A stretch of 58,219 nucleotides of DNA. Origin: Thiobacillus sp. Its GTDB lineage: Bacteria > Pseudomonadota > Gammaproteobacteria > Burkholderiales > Thiobacillaceae. The stretch lies in the NCBI GenBank assembly GCA_024709165.1, contig JANJXF010000107.1, positions 1 through 58,219 of the forward strand. Reading direction: 5' to 3'. Shown here piece by piece: positions 10,230-20,398 of the stretch. Position 1 is the first letter of the stretch. Each line of letters begins with the position of its first letter. Position numbers and translations under genes: made by a program. The notes beneath the pieces were generated by a model. It did no database searches, was not told the DNA's origin, and saw only the letters and a list, made by a program, of their open reading frames with translations.

Positions 10230-13202
10230 ATGAGCGGGCGCCAGAACACGCCACTGCCGGCACACCCGTCCTCCCTTTTCGGCAGCCGGGTTGTTGCCCT
10301 GCGCACCGTCGCCGGCCTGACGATCCTGACCGGCGTGCTGTTCGTGGCGATGCGGGACACCGGCGTGGACGCGCTCGGTCAAACTGCGTTCCATGTCCTG
10401 CTGGACATCGTGGCCGTGGTGCTGGCAGGCATGACCTTCACCGTCGCCTGGCAGGCCGCGAAAGCCCGGGGCGCGGCTCTGCTCGCCACCGTCGCGGTGG
10501 GGCTGCTTGCCGCGGGGCTGCTCAATGTCGGGCATTTGCTGGCGTATCCAGGTATGCCGCCCTCCGTTGTCCTGCCCGGCGCGGAAAGCTCGCTGTATTT
10601 CCAGCTTGCCGCACGCATCACCGTGGGCGTCGCGCTGCTCGCGGCCGTGCTCGCGGCGGGGGCAACCATGACGCCTGGTGTGCGCCGCGCGGTGCTGGGC
10701 GGAGCGTTCGTCTGGGTCGCCGCGGCGTTCTGGGTCGTGGCCCACCCGCCGGACTGGCTGAGCGCAGGCTTTGCGGCGCAGCAGGGCGGGATGCCGCCGG
10801 TGGCTGCCGCCGGTATTCTCGCCGTTGCGCTGCATGCGACGACGGCCCTGATCCTGTTTCCGCGGCTGCGCACCGCGCGGGATGAAGCGGCTCCGGTGCT
10901 GTTTGCCGCGCTCTGCATCCTGCTGCTGGGCGAACTGAATTCCGCGCTGCACGCCAGAGAGAACGACGTATTCGATGTTCTGGCGCACGTCTGCGGCATC
11001 GTGGGTTACGGTTTTCTCTATCACGCGGTGTTCGTCGTCGCCATACAGCGGCCGTACCGCGAACTTCTCGCGTCCCGGGGGGCACTGCAGAAAAGCGAAA
11101 AACGTTTTCGCATGCTGTTCGAATCCGCCCCCGATGCCCTGTTCATGCTCGACGCCAGCGGATGCATCGTGACGCTGAACGCGAGTGCGACGACGATGCT
11201 GGGTTATCGCCACGACGAACTGTTCGGCGTGCCCATGGACCGCATGTTCCGGGAGCTCGCCGAAGACAGCCACATGAGCGGGCAGGGCTGCCATGTCGCG
11301 CGCCCCGCCCCCGATCTCGCCGTGGTCAAGACGGAGTCGCTGGCGCGCTGCAAGGGCGGCAGGGAACTGCCGGTCTCCGTCAGCCTGTCGCGGATCGAAC
11401 TGGATGGCACGTACGGAACGCTCATTGCCATGCGCGACATCAGCGCCACCCGGGAGATGGAGAACCTGCTGCGCAGGCATTCGCAGGAATTCCAGACGCT
11501 GGTGGACCACGCGCCGGACATCATCGTGCGCGTCGACCCGGCGCAGCGTTTCCTGTACGCCAACGCCGCGCTGACGGCCGCAGTCGGGATCGCGTCGGAT
11601 GCCTGCTGGGGCAAGACCTGGGTTGACCTGGGTTTGCCGCCCGATGCCGTCGTATCCTGGATCCATGGCGTGGACGCGGTGTTTGCCTCGGGCGAGCCTG
11701 CGACCCTGGAGTGCGGATTCGAATTGCCGCAGGCAGGGCTGTGCCACTTTCACGTGCGCATGGCCCCCGAACGGGATTTCGACGGTCGGGTGGTGTCCGT
11801 GCTGGTGATTGCGCGCGATATCTCGGAACGCAAACAGCACGAAGAAACCCTGCTGCATCAGGTCAGTCACGACGGCCTCACCGGCCTGCCCAACCGCGCG
11901 CTCATCCTCGACCGGCTGCAGCAGGCGATTGCGCACACGCGGCGCAGCGGACGCCTGCTCGCCGTCGCCTATCTCGATCTGGATCGTTTCAAGGATGTCA
12001 ACGATACACTCGGCCACGGCGCGGGCGATGCGCTGCTGTGCGAAGCCGCGGCGCGTATCGGCGCCGCGCTGCGCGAGGACGACACGATTGGGCGCCAGGG
12101 GGGCGACGAATTCATCCTGCTGTTGCCGGATCTCGTGCAGCTGGGGGATGCGATCGTCGTCGCCGAAAAGATCCTGGCTGCCCTCGCGCAGCCGTTCGCG
12201 ATGAATGGCCGCGAAATCTATGTCACGGCCAGCATCGGCCTGTCGATCTGCCCCCTGGATGCCGACGACGCCGAAACCCTGCTGCGTCATGCCGACGTGG
12301 CCATGTATCGCGCCAAGGAAGAGGGGCGCAACACCTTCCGTTTCTATGTGCCGGAGATGGACGCGCAGATGCACACGCGGATCGAGATCGAGCACGACCT
12401 GCGTCTGGCGCTCAAACGCCGCGAACTGGTGCTGCACTATCAGCCGCGCGTCAGCCTGGCATCGGGAGCGGTGCTGGGTTTCGAGGCGCTGGTGCGCTGG
12501 AATCATCCGCGCGACGGATTGCTCGGACCCGACCGCTTCATCGGCGTGGCCGAGGCGACCGGCCTCATCACGCCGCTCGGCGACTGGGTGTTGGAAGAGG
12601 CATGCCGGCGCACGCGGCAGTGGCAGACGCAGGGCCTGCCGGAAATCCGCGTCGCGGTGAACCTCTCGGCGCGGCAGTTCCGCGATCCCGGGCTGGTGGA
12701 ACGGGTGCAACGGGTGATCGCCGATACCGGGCTCGACCCGGCGCATCTCGAACTGGAAATCACCGAAAGCACCGTGATGCAGGATAGCGAGGCGGCGGCC
12801 GGCACGTTGCGCGCGCTCAAGGCGCTGGGCATCACGCTGTCCGTGGACGATTTCGGCACGGGCTATTCCTCGCTGTCCTATCTGAAGCTGTTTCCGATCG
12901 ACGCGCTCAAGATCGACCGTTCCTTCGTCCGCGACATCGTCACCGATCCCGGTGATGCGTCCATCGTGCGCGCCATCGTCAACCTGTCCCACAGCCTCGG
13001 CCTGAGCGTGGTGGCCGAAGGGGTCGAAGATGCCGAACAGGCCGCTTTCCTGCGCGACGCGGGCTGCGATGAAGTGCAGGGCTACTGGTTCAGTCGCCCG
13101 CTTGCCGAGGCGTCGGCCGAAAACCTGCTGCGCAGCGGGTGCCGTCTGGCGCAGCCCGCAACGGCCGAAGCCGGCCAGGACGATGAAGGGGCGTGTGCTT
13201 GA
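10230..13202 (+). CDS. Membrane (MASE3-like) PAS-PAS-GGDEF-EAL c-di-GMP turnover protein
   Basis: Multiple N-terminal TMs; PAS segments; intact GRQGGDEF with upstream REDD (RxxD I-site spacing); intact FEALVRW EAL domain. Confidence 0.93.
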   Translation: MSGRQNTPLPAHPSSLFGSRVVALRTVAGLTILTGVLFVAMRDTGVDALGQTAFHVLLDIVAVVLAGMTFTVAWQAAKARGAALLATVAVGLLAAGLLNVGHLLAYPGMPPSVVLPGAESSLYFQLAARITVGVALLAAVLAAGATMTPGVRRAVLGGAFVWVAAAFWVVAHPPDWLSAGFAAQQGGMPPVAAAGILAVALHATTALILFPRLRTARDEAAPVLFAALCILLLGELNSALHARENDVFDVLAHVCGIVGYGFLYHAVFVVAIQRPYRELLASRGALQKSEKRFRMLFESAPDALFMLDASGCIVTLNASATTMLGYRHDELFGVPMDRMFRELAEDSHMSGQGCHVARPAPDLAVVKTESLARCKGGRELPVSVSLSRIELDGTYGTLIAMRDISATREMENLLRRHSQEFQTLVDHAPDIIVRVDPAQRFLYANAALTAAVGIASDACWGKTWVDLGLPPDAVVSWIHGVDAVFASGEPATLECGFELPQAGLCHFHVRMAPERDFDGRVVSVLVIARDISERKQHEETLLHQVSHDGLTGLPNRALILDRLQQAIAHTRRSGRLLAVAYLDLDRFKDVNDTLGHGAGDALLCEAAARIGAALREDDTIGRQGGDEFILLLPDLVQLGDAIVVAEKILAALAQPFAMNGREIYVTASIGLSICPLDADDAETLLRHADVAMYRAKEEGRNTFRFYVPEMDAQMHTRIEIEHDLRLALKRRELVLHYQPRVSLASGAVLGFEALVRWNHPRDGLLGPDRFIGVAEATGLITPLGDWVLEEACRRTRQWQTQGLPEIRVAVNLSARQFRDPGLVERVQRVIADTGLDPAHLELEITESTVMQDSEAAAGTLRALKALGITLSVDDFGTGYSSLSYLKLFPIDALKIDRSFVRDIVTDPGDASIVRAIVNLSHSLGLSVVAEGVEDAEQAAFLRDAGCDEVQGYWFSRPLAEASAENLLRSGCRLAQPATAEAGQDDEGACA

Positions 13203-16132
13203 AGCGCGTGTTCAACAGTCTGCGCACGCGTCTGGTCGCGCTGCTGCTGGCAGCCCTGCTGCCGATGCTGGCGGTCACCTGGTATCTCGGCATGCAGATC
13301 CATCGCCACGCCATCGGTGACGTCTACCGCGAAACGCAATCCCTGGTGCAGGACATTTCCCTGCAGCAGACACGCCATATCAATGTCGCCCAACGCGTGC
13401 TGCTCACCCTGGCGGCCAATCCGCAGGTTGCCGGGCGCAAGCCCGGTTTCTGCACGGCGTTCCGGGAAGTGGTCGCGCAGCAGGTATTTTTTGCCAACGC
13501 GGGCATGGTCGATCTCGACGGAAATGCCCTTTGCAGCGGTGCGCGCCAGACCCGCGAGGCCAGTTTTGCGGACCGCCTGTGGTTCCGGAAGCTGCACGAG
13601 GGGCATGACGAAATCGTGGTGGGCGACTACCATCCCGGCGTGCTGGTGGACGAACCGGTGGTGATCGTCGCCATGCCGCTGAAGGGGATCGGAGGCGAGC
13701 ATCTGGCCTATCTTTTCGTGTCGGTCGACCTGTCCTGGTTCGGCCGGAACACACTCGGTAGGACGCTCCCCGAGGGTGCAGAGGTGGTTTTTTACGACCA
13801 TGACCGCATCATTCTCCATAGCGATCCGGCATCTGAAGTCTGGCGCGGACAGTCCGTCGCTTCGGCGATCCGTCCGGCCGGCGCAGCGGATCCGGATACT
13901 GGCGTGATGGAAGCGTATGGCCAGGACGGCAGGCTGCGCCTGTTTTCCACCGCCAGGCTCCGGAGCGGGGCGACGCACGACAACGTGTTCGTCGCCGTCG
14001 GCATCCCGGCGGATGTCGCGCTGGCCCAGGTGCGCCGTATGGGAGCGACCATGGCGCTGCTCGTCGCCGCCGTGTTCCTTGGAATATTCATGGTGGCCTG
14101 GCTGGGAACGCGCCGTCTGGTCGTCGAACCGGTGCGCAGCATGATCCGCCAGGCGCACGCGCACGCGGCAGGCGACCTGACGCAGCGCAGCGGTGTCGCG
14201 GACGGCACCGAGTTGAGCGAACTCGCGCGCGCACTGGACGAGATGGCGCGGAAAATGGCCGACCGCGACCGCGTGCTGGCGCAACACCTGCGGGCCTTCA
14301 ACGCTCACGCCATCGTGAGTGTCGCGGATGCCGACGGGCGTATCGTCTACGCCAACGACAAGTTCTGCGAGATCAGCCAATACCGCCGCGAGGAGATCCT
14401 GGGCGAGAGCCATCGGCTGATCAACTCCGGCTTTCATCCGCCCGAATTCTTTACCGGTCTGTGGGACACGATTTCCCGCGGCGACGTCTGGTGCGGCAAC
14501 ATCCGCAACCGGCGCAAGGACGGCAGCCATTACTGGGTGGCATCGACCATCGTGCCGTTCTTCGACGACACCGGCCGGCTGGAACGGTATTTTGCGATTC
14601 GCACCGACATCACCCGCGCGCTGGAAATCGACGCGGCCCTGCAGCAAAGCGAGGAACATTTCCGCCTGCTGGCAAAAAATGCCCTCGACGTGATTTCCCT
14701 GCATGACGCCGATGGGCGCTTCCTCTATGTCAGCCCCTCGCTGGAGCGTGTACTGGGCCATGAACCGGCTTCCATGATCGGACGCGAAGGCGATGCGCTG
14801 GTGCATCCGGACGACCTCGACCGGGTGCGTGAAGCGCTGCGCACACCGGTTTTACGGGGCGAAACGGGTGAATGCGCGTATGTCCGGCTGCGCCACCGCA
14901 ACGGCAGCTATATCTGGGTCGATGTGACCATGGTTCCAACCCGGGACGAAGCCGGGCGTATCCTGAATATCCAGGCATCGGTGCGCGACGTCACGGCGCG
15001 CAAGCGGATGGAGGACGAATTGCGCCTGCACGACCGGGCGCTTGCCGCGAGCGGAACCGGCATCGTGATTTTCCGGCGCGGCGATCTGGCGATCGAGTAC
15101 GCGAACGCCGCATTTGCGGATATCGCCGAATTTCCAGCGGCCGGCATCGCGGGCCAGTCCTGGCCGGTGCTGGTGCAGGCCGCAGAAAGCGCCGGGGGAT
15201 GGCGGTTCCTGCACGACGCCATGACGATCGGCGCCGAGCGGCACGCCGTGGTTGCGGGAATATCGCAGCGGGGGCGCGATGTGTGGTGCGACATCTTCAT
15301 CTCGCCGGTGCGCGGCGAAACGGGCGAGGTCACCCACTATGTGGCGGCGATCAGCGACGTCAGCGAGCAGATCGGCATGGAGGCCGAACTGGTGCGCGCC
15401 AAGGAAGCGGCGGAACAGGCCAGCCAGGCCAAATCGAACTTTCTCTCCCATGTCAGCCATGAACTGCGCACGCCGCTCAATGCCATCGTCGGTTTCGCCC
15501 AGCTGCTCGAATCCGACCCCGAGGCGCCGCTCAACGACACACAGCAGGACAGCATCAAGCGCATTCTCGGTGCGGGCTGGCTGTTGCGCGAACTGATCGA
15601 CGACGTGCTGGATCTCTCGCGGATCGAAGCCGGCCGGCTGGAGCTCAAGCCGGAGGAAACCGATGTGATCGGACTCATTCGCGAGTGCCTGGAACGCATC
15701 GCGCCGCAGGCGGCGGCCAGCGGCCTGCAACTGCTCGATCTGAGCGCCGGATGCGTCCGGCAGCACATGCGGATCGACGCGAAGCGCTTCCGGCAGATAT
15801 TGCTCAACCTGCTCAGCAACGCGGTGAAATACAACCGCCCCGGCGGCCGCGTGACGGTGACCTGTCATCTGCTGGAGCACGGCGTGCTGCGCATCGCCGT
15901 CAGCGATACCGGGATCGGCATCCCGCAGGCGAAACGCAACGAACTGTTCCAGTACTTCAGCCGGCTGGGCGCCGAACACAGCAGCGTACCCGGTATCGGC
16001 GTGGGGCTGGCGCTGTGCAGACATCTGGTCGGCTTGATGGGAGGCGCCATCAGCGTGGAGAGTGTGGAAGGCGAGGGCAGCAGCTTCGCGATCGAACTGC
16101 CGGCCCTGTGCCACGAGACCGAGACAATGTGA
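13193..16132 (+). CDS. Cache-PAS sensor histidine kinase
   Basis: N-terminal TM and extracellular sensor region, HAMP, PAS repeats, H-box SNFLSHVSHELRTPLNAIVGFAQLLE, HATPase LLNLLSNAVKYN / DTGIGI. GTG start overlaps upstream gene by 10 bp. Confidence 0.9.
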   Translation: MCLKRVFNSLRTRLVALLLAALLPMLAVTWYLGMQIHRHAIGDVYRETQSLVQDISLQQTRHINVAQRVLLTLAANPQVAGRKPGFCTAFREVVAQQVFFANAGMVDLDGNALCSGARQTREASFADRLWFRKLHEGHDEIVVGDYHPGVLVDEPVVIVAMPLKGIGGEHLAYLFVSVDLSWFGRNTLGRTLPEGAEVVFYDHDRIILHSDPASEVWRGQSVASAIRPAGAADPDTGVMEAYGQDGRLRLFSTARLRSGATHDNVFVAVGIPADVALAQVRRMGATMALLVAAVFLGIFMVAWLGTRRLVVEPVRSMIRQAHAHAAGDLTQRSGVADGTELSELARALDEMARKMADRDRVLAQHLRAFNAHAIVSVADADGRIVYANDKFCEISQYRREEILGESHRLINSGFHPPEFFTGLWDTISRGDVWCGNIRNRRKDGSHYWVASTIVPFFDDTGRLERYFAIRTDITRALEIDAALQQSEEHFRLLAKNALDVISLHDADGRFLYVSPSLERVLGHEPASMIGREGDALVHPDDLDRVREALRTPVLRGETGECAYVRLRHRNGSYIWVDVTMVPTRDEAGRILNIQASVRDVTARKRMEDELRLHDRALAASGTGIVIFRRGDLAIEYANAAFADIAEFPAAGIAGQSWPVLVQAAESAGGWRFLHDAMTIGAERHAVVAGISQRGRDVWCDIFISPVRGETGEVTHYVAAISDVSEQIGMEAELVRAKEAAEQASQAKSNFLSHVSHELRTPLNAIVGFAQLLESDPEAPLNDTQQDSIKRILGAGWLLRELIDDVLDLSRIEAGRLELKPEETDVIGLIRECLERIAPQAAASGLQLLDLSAGCVRQHMRIDAKRFRQILLNLLSNAVKYNRPGGRVTVTCHLLEHGVLRIAVSDTGIGIPQAKRNELFQYFSRLGAEHSSVPGIGVGLALCRHLVGLMGGAISVESVEGEGSSFAIELPALCHETETM

Positions 16133-16193
16133 TAGTCCGGCGCGGCGAATGTGCGCGCCAACCCGATTCGCAGCTTATCAAAAGGAGAAAACC

Positions 16194-16499
16194 ATGAACA
16201 TCGACACCCAGAAGGACGGCAACACCGCCCGCATCGTGCTGAACGGCCGCTTCGATTTCAACAGCCACAGAATGTTCAACGATACGACCGACGCGCTCCT
16301 GAGAGAACCGGGCATCAGCGCACTCGAAGTGGACTTCGATGAAGTGAAGTACATCGACAGCTCGGCCATGGGCATGCTGCTGCTGTTCAAGGAGCGCGCG
16401 AAGAGCGCGGCGAAATCCATCACCCTGCTCAATTGCAAGGGAGCCGTGGCACAGGTATTCGAACTTTCGAATTTCCGCCGCCTGTTTACCATCAAGTGA
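16194..16499 (+). CDS. STAS-domain anti-sigma factor antagonist (HsbA-like)
   Basis: STAS with phosphorylatable Ser motif YIDSSAMGMLLLFKERA; RBS AAAGGAG upstream of ATG 16194. Confidence 0.9.
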   Translation: MNIDTQKDGNTARIVLNGRFDFNSHRMFNDTTDALLREPGISALEVDFDEVKYIDSSAMGMLLLFKERAKSAAKSITLLNCKGAVAQVFELSNFRRLFTIK

Positions 16500-18247
16500 T
16501 GCGGGAAGACGGTTACATGAGCCAATCGGGCATGACGGTCCTGGTGGTGGACGACACCGCCAACAATGTTGCCATCGCGGGCCAGGTGGTGAAGAGGATG
16601 GGGCATCGCTTCATCGAGGCGCGGTCGGGTGAGGAAGCGCTGGAGAAATTCCACACTGAATCGCCGGACATGATCCTCATGGACGTGATGATGCCCGGAA
16701 TCGGCGGTCTCGAGGCCACGCGCCGCATCCGCCAGGCGGCGGGCTCGCGCTGGCTGCCGATCCTGATGGTCACCGCGCTGTCGCGCGAGGACGAGGTGCT
16801 CGAGGGGCTGCGCGCCGGGGCGGACGATTATCTGACCAAGCCGCTGTCGCTGCCGGTGTTCCAGGCCAAGATCCAGGTATTCCAGCGGATCGCCGAACTG
16901 CAGCGGGCGCTCTCGTCCTACTCGGACGAGCTCGCCGTGTATTACCGGCAGGCCGAGGACGAACGGCGCCTCGGCGCGAGCCTGATGGAATACATGGTGA
17001 CCCGCGAGGGGCTTCGCGACCCTGCCCTGCGCTATCGCGTCACGCCCGCGTGGCACTTCAGCGGCGACCTCATCGCCGCCGCGCGCACGCCTGGAAAATG
17101 CCACCACATCCTGCTGAGCGACGGCATGGGGCACGGCCTGCCCGCGGCGGTGGGCTCGCTGCCGCAGTTCGATACCTTTTATGCGATGACCGAACTGGGC
17201 TACGGCATCGCACGCATCGTGGAAGTGATGAACGAGCGCATGCACACCATGATGCCGCAGGGGCGGTTTTCCGCGCTCACCCTCATATCGGTCGATCCCG
17301 TGGCGGGGACGATCGAGGTGTGGAACGGCGGCAATCCCGCTGCCTGTCTGCTCGACGCCAGCGGCAGGATCGTCAAGCGCTGGAACTCCCGGCATCTGCC
17401 GCTGGGTGTGTTGCCGCCGGAAGAATTTTCCGCGGAAACCGAGGTGTATTTCTATGAGGGGGACGGCCAGCTCTTCCTGTGGTCGGATGGCCTGACCGAG
17501 GCCGAAAACGCCGAAGGGGTGCAGTTCGGCGCGGAACGCGCCTGCGCGACGCTGGAATCGGCTGCGCCCGGACAACGTTTCGATGCGCTGCTGCAAGCGC
17601 TGGACGCGCATCGGGCGGAGGCGGCGGCGGACGACATCACCGTGGTCGGCGTCGACGTCCCGGCTCCCGGCGCCGTGCCGGCGACGGTTGCGCCGGATGC
17701 GGGCGCCGCGCGCGGGGGCGACCGTCTGCGCATGTCCTTCCATTTCGAGGCGGCGGACCTGAAACACCTCGACGTGGTGCCCACCCTGACCGGTGTGATC
17801 GAGCGTATCGAGGCGCTGAAGGACCACGCCGGGCAGGTGTTCATCATCCTGTCGGAACTGGTGTCCAATGCGCTGGACCATGGGCTGCTGCGCGTGGATT
17901 CCTCGCTCAAGACGAGCGGCGAAGGTTTTGCCGCCTATGCCGTGCAGCGGCAGGAAGCCCTGCACGCGCTACAGGAGGGGTTCATCGAAATCGACATCGA
18001 AATCCTGCGCCGCAACGGCCGCAGGATGGCGAAAATCATCGTGCGCGACAGCGGGCCAGGGTTCGACTGGGCCACGCGAACACAGATGCCGGATAACGGC
18101 CTGCATGGCCGCGGCATTGCCCTGGTGCGCCGCCTGAGCCACGACATGCGCTACACCGGCGCCGGCAACGAGGTGGCGGTGTATTACGAGCTGAGCCCCG
18201 CCGAAGGCGTGGCGGATCGCGCCGCGTCCGGGGCGCTCGTGCAGTGA
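16499..18247 (+). CDS. Response regulator - PP2C (SpoIIE-type) phosphatase - HATPase protein (HsbR-like)
   Basis: Receiver (TVLVVDDTANNVAIAG, ILMDVMMPGIGG, YLTKPL), PP2C (LSDGMGHGLPAA, LWSDGLTEAEN), C-terminal HATPase (ELVSNALDHGLL). Start overlaps the stop of the upstream STAS gene. Confidence 0.9.
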   Translation: MREDGYMSQSGMTVLVVDDTANNVAIAGQVVKRMGHRFIEARSGEEALEKFHTESPDMILMDVMMPGIGGLEATRRIRQAAGSRWLPILMVTALSREDEVLEGLRAGADDYLTKPLSLPVFQAKIQVFQRIAELQRALSSYSDELAVYYRQAEDERRLGASLMEYMVTREGLRDPALRYRVTPAWHFSGDLIAAARTPGKCHHILLSDGMGHGLPAAVGSLPQFDTFYAMTELGYGIARIVEVMNERMHTMMPQGRFSALTLISVDPVAGTIEVWNGGNPAACLLDASGRIVKRWNSRHLPLGVLPPEEFSAETEVYFYEGDGQLFLWSDGLTEAENAEGVQFGAERACATLESAAPGQRFDALLQALDAHRAEAAADDITVVGVDVPAPGAVPATVAPDAGAARGGDRLRMSFHFEAADLKHLDVVPTLTGVIERIEALKDHAGQVFIILSELVSNALDHGLLRVDSSLKTSGEGFAAYAVQRQEALHALQEGFIEIDIEILRRNGRRMAKIIVRDSGPGFDWATRTQMPDNGLHGRGIALVRRLSHDMRYTGAGNEVAVYYELSPAEGVADRAASGALVQ

Positions 18248-18447
18248 GTGGAGCGACACGACCGCAGCGTGCCGCAGGAGGGACGCCCCCGGCCCGATGA
18301 GGTCGCGGGTCGGCCACCCGTTTCGCACCGCACGCGAACCTCCTGCCGGCCAGTGGACAATCCGGGACGGCCATACAAAAAATCGCATGCCCCGGCAAGT
18401 GCGCCTTTGGTGGGGTGTCTTTGCCTCTCGACCGCGTTGCGTAAAAG

Positions 18448-18795
18448 TCACCGGCGCTGTGCGCTCTTATCGCGCAGCGTCCGTGTAGACTGCCGGGTTG
18501 GAGTCTGGGCCTCCACATATGCGTCGATGAGCCGCCGAATCATGCGTTGGTATTGTGTGTGGTGCTTTGTGGCCTCCGATTTGAAGAAGTCGACACTCTT
18601 CTTGCTCAGGGCCAGGGTTACCTTCACACCTTCTTCTCGGAACGCCAATTCGGCTGGGGAAGGGAGGAAGTCGGGGACGACCTGAACCTTGCCAAGGGGT
18701 TCATCGGTGTATTTGATTTTAGTTCCGACGTAATGTTGGCTTGCGCCGGTATTAGCCTGCACTGAAACTCCGCTACGCTTCGTTTTCGCGTTCAT
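18448..18795 (-). CDS. brnA: BrnA-type antitoxin
   Basis: C-terminal KVTLALSKKSVDFFKSEATKHHTQYQRMIRRLIDAYVEAQ; directly downstream of and overlapping a brnT-like gene. ATG at 18795 chosen over the longer ORF. Confidence 0.8.
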   Translation of the reverse strand: MNAKTKRSGVSVQANTGASQHYVGTKIKYTDEPLGKVQVVPDFLPSPAELAFREEGVKVTLALSKKSVDFFKSEATKHHTQYQRMIRRLIDAYVEAQTPTRQSTRTLRDKSAQRR

Positions 18796-19057
18796 AGATG
18801 GCCTTTCCTTTGCGCCAATAACCGGCGCCAATGATTCGAATAACTGAAGCGCGGTAAGTAAACCGCACTGTGAGTACACCGCCATCAACCTCGCCAAAGC
18901 AATAGAACCGATCTTCGGTCTGGCTGTGTGTCGCGTCCTTGGCAATTATGCGCTGCGGGTCCGCAAAGGCGTATTGGGCGCGGGAGAAAGAGACTCCGTG
19001 CTTTCCTTGATTTTCGACGTCCTTGTCGGGATCCCAATCAAAGCTAGTTTTTGCCAT
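18773..19057 (-). CDS. brnT: BrnT-type ribonuclease toxin
   Basis: BrnT pattern FDWDPDKDVENQGKHGVSFSRAQYAFADP...IIGAGYWRKGKAIYE. Confidence 0.85.
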   Translation of the reverse strand: MAKTSFDWDPDKDVENQGKHGVSFSRAQYAFADPQRIIAKDATHSQTEDRFYCFGEVDGGVLTVRFTYRASVIRIIGAGYWRKGKAIYERENEA

Positions 19058-19392
19058 GGGCGCAGCGTAGCACTAATCCATACAAAAAACCATACTTATA
19101 TATGGAAACCGCAACAGGGAGGTCACCGGCCAGGGTGGCTTTTCGCGCCGGTGAAATGATGGGCTGGGCATTCAGTGGATAAACACCATCGGGTATTGCT
19201 GTCATCCAATCAAATTCAGCGCCGATGACGAACATTCATGGCGATTCGCCACCCCGGAACATGAAACAACGGCTCGCCATGAACGTTTCCGTCTCGCCAA
19301 CCGCCGGTGAAGTCTCCGGGCGATCGACCCAGCCCGCAAGCGGCAGGGTTTCGTTTCGCGAGTTTCACGCCAACCGGAGGACAGCCGAAAAA

Positions 19393-20199
19393 TCAAATTT
19401 TTAGCTCAGGCGGCAGGTGCGGCGCGAGAATCTGCAGCATCTGCGCGAACACCTTGGGGTTGCCGGCGACGATGTTGCCGGATTCGAGAAAGCCCTCGTT
19501 GCCGAGGAAGTTGCCGACCAGCGCGCCGGCTTCCTGTGCGATGAGGCTGCCGGCGGCGATGTCCCACGGGCTCAGGCGCATTTCCCAAAAACCGTCGTAG
19601 CGCCCGCAGCCGACCCAGGCGAGATCGAGCGCTGCGGAGCCGGGGCGGCGCAGGCCGGAGGTGGCTTTCATCATGTCGCGGAACATGTTGAGGTAAGCCT
19701 CGGAAAAGCTGAAATCGCGGAACGGGAACCCGGTGCCGATCAGGCATTCGCTCATCCTGCTGCGCTTGCTGGCGCGGATGCGGCGCTCGTTGAGCGTGGC
19801 GCCGCGGCCGCGGCTGGCGGTGAAAAGTTCGTTGCGCGTGGGGTCGTACACCACGGCCTGGGTGATCTGCCCCTTGTGCCTGAGCGCGATGGAAACGGCG
19901 TACTGCGGCACGCCGTGGAGGAAGTTGGTGGTGCCGTCGAGCGGGTCGATGATCCACACGTAATCCTCGCCGTTCTTTGCGTCGGCCGCGCCGGACTCCT
20001 CTGCTAGAATCCCGTGATTTGGATAGGCATCGAGCAGGGTTTCGATGATGGCGCGCTCGGCCATCTGGTCGACTTCGCTGACGTAGTCGCGGTCCTGCTT
20101 GCTGCGCACGGTGAGCTGGTCGAGATCGAGCGAGGCGCGATTGATGATCGCCCCTGCGCGACGAGCGGCTTTCACCGCCGTATTGAGCATGGGATGCAT
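19393..20199 (-). CDS. suhB: Inositol-1-monophosphatase family protein SuhB
   Basis: [23 protein letters not shown]..., [31 protein letters not shown]; start MHPMLN preferred over upstream Met. Confidence 0.92.
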   Translation of the reverse strand: MHPMLNTAVKAARRAGAIINRASLDLDQLTVRSKQDRDYVSEVDQMAERAIIETLLDAYPNHGILAEESGAADAKNGEDYVWIIDPLDGTTNFLHGVPQYAVSIALRHKGQITQAVVYDPTRNELFTASRGRGATLNERRIRASKRSRMSECLIGTGFPFRDFSFSEAYLNMFRDMMKATSGLRRPGSAALDLAWVGCGRYDGFWEMRLSPWDIAAGSLIAQEAGALVGNFLGNEGFLESGNIVAGNPKVFAQMLQILAPHLPPELKI

Positions 20200-20398
20200 G
20201 GGAAGTACACGGGCTTCAAAGAACGAAGCCGCCATTTTACTTGATGTATTGAGTCCGTATGCCTCATAAATTCACGTGCCCTCGCCGGTCTTTTGTTTCG
20301 TATGGAAACTTTGCTCAGTCGGGCGTATGAACAACTACGCCACTCCTTTACAAAATTCCCCTACAAAACAAAATCCTGCGCGATCATCACACGAGTTT

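Noticed and set aside
2910-12992. Very long antisense ORFs (949, 1272 and 1204 aa) on the minus strand across the che locus
   Set aside because: They mirror strongly coding plus-strand genes in a GC-rich genome and their translations show no recognisable domains; typical codon-bias shadow ORFs.
19044-19396. Small ORFs between brnT and suhB (63 and 64 aa, minus)
   Set aside because: No recognisable motif or convincing RBS; probably non-coding or decayed sequence.
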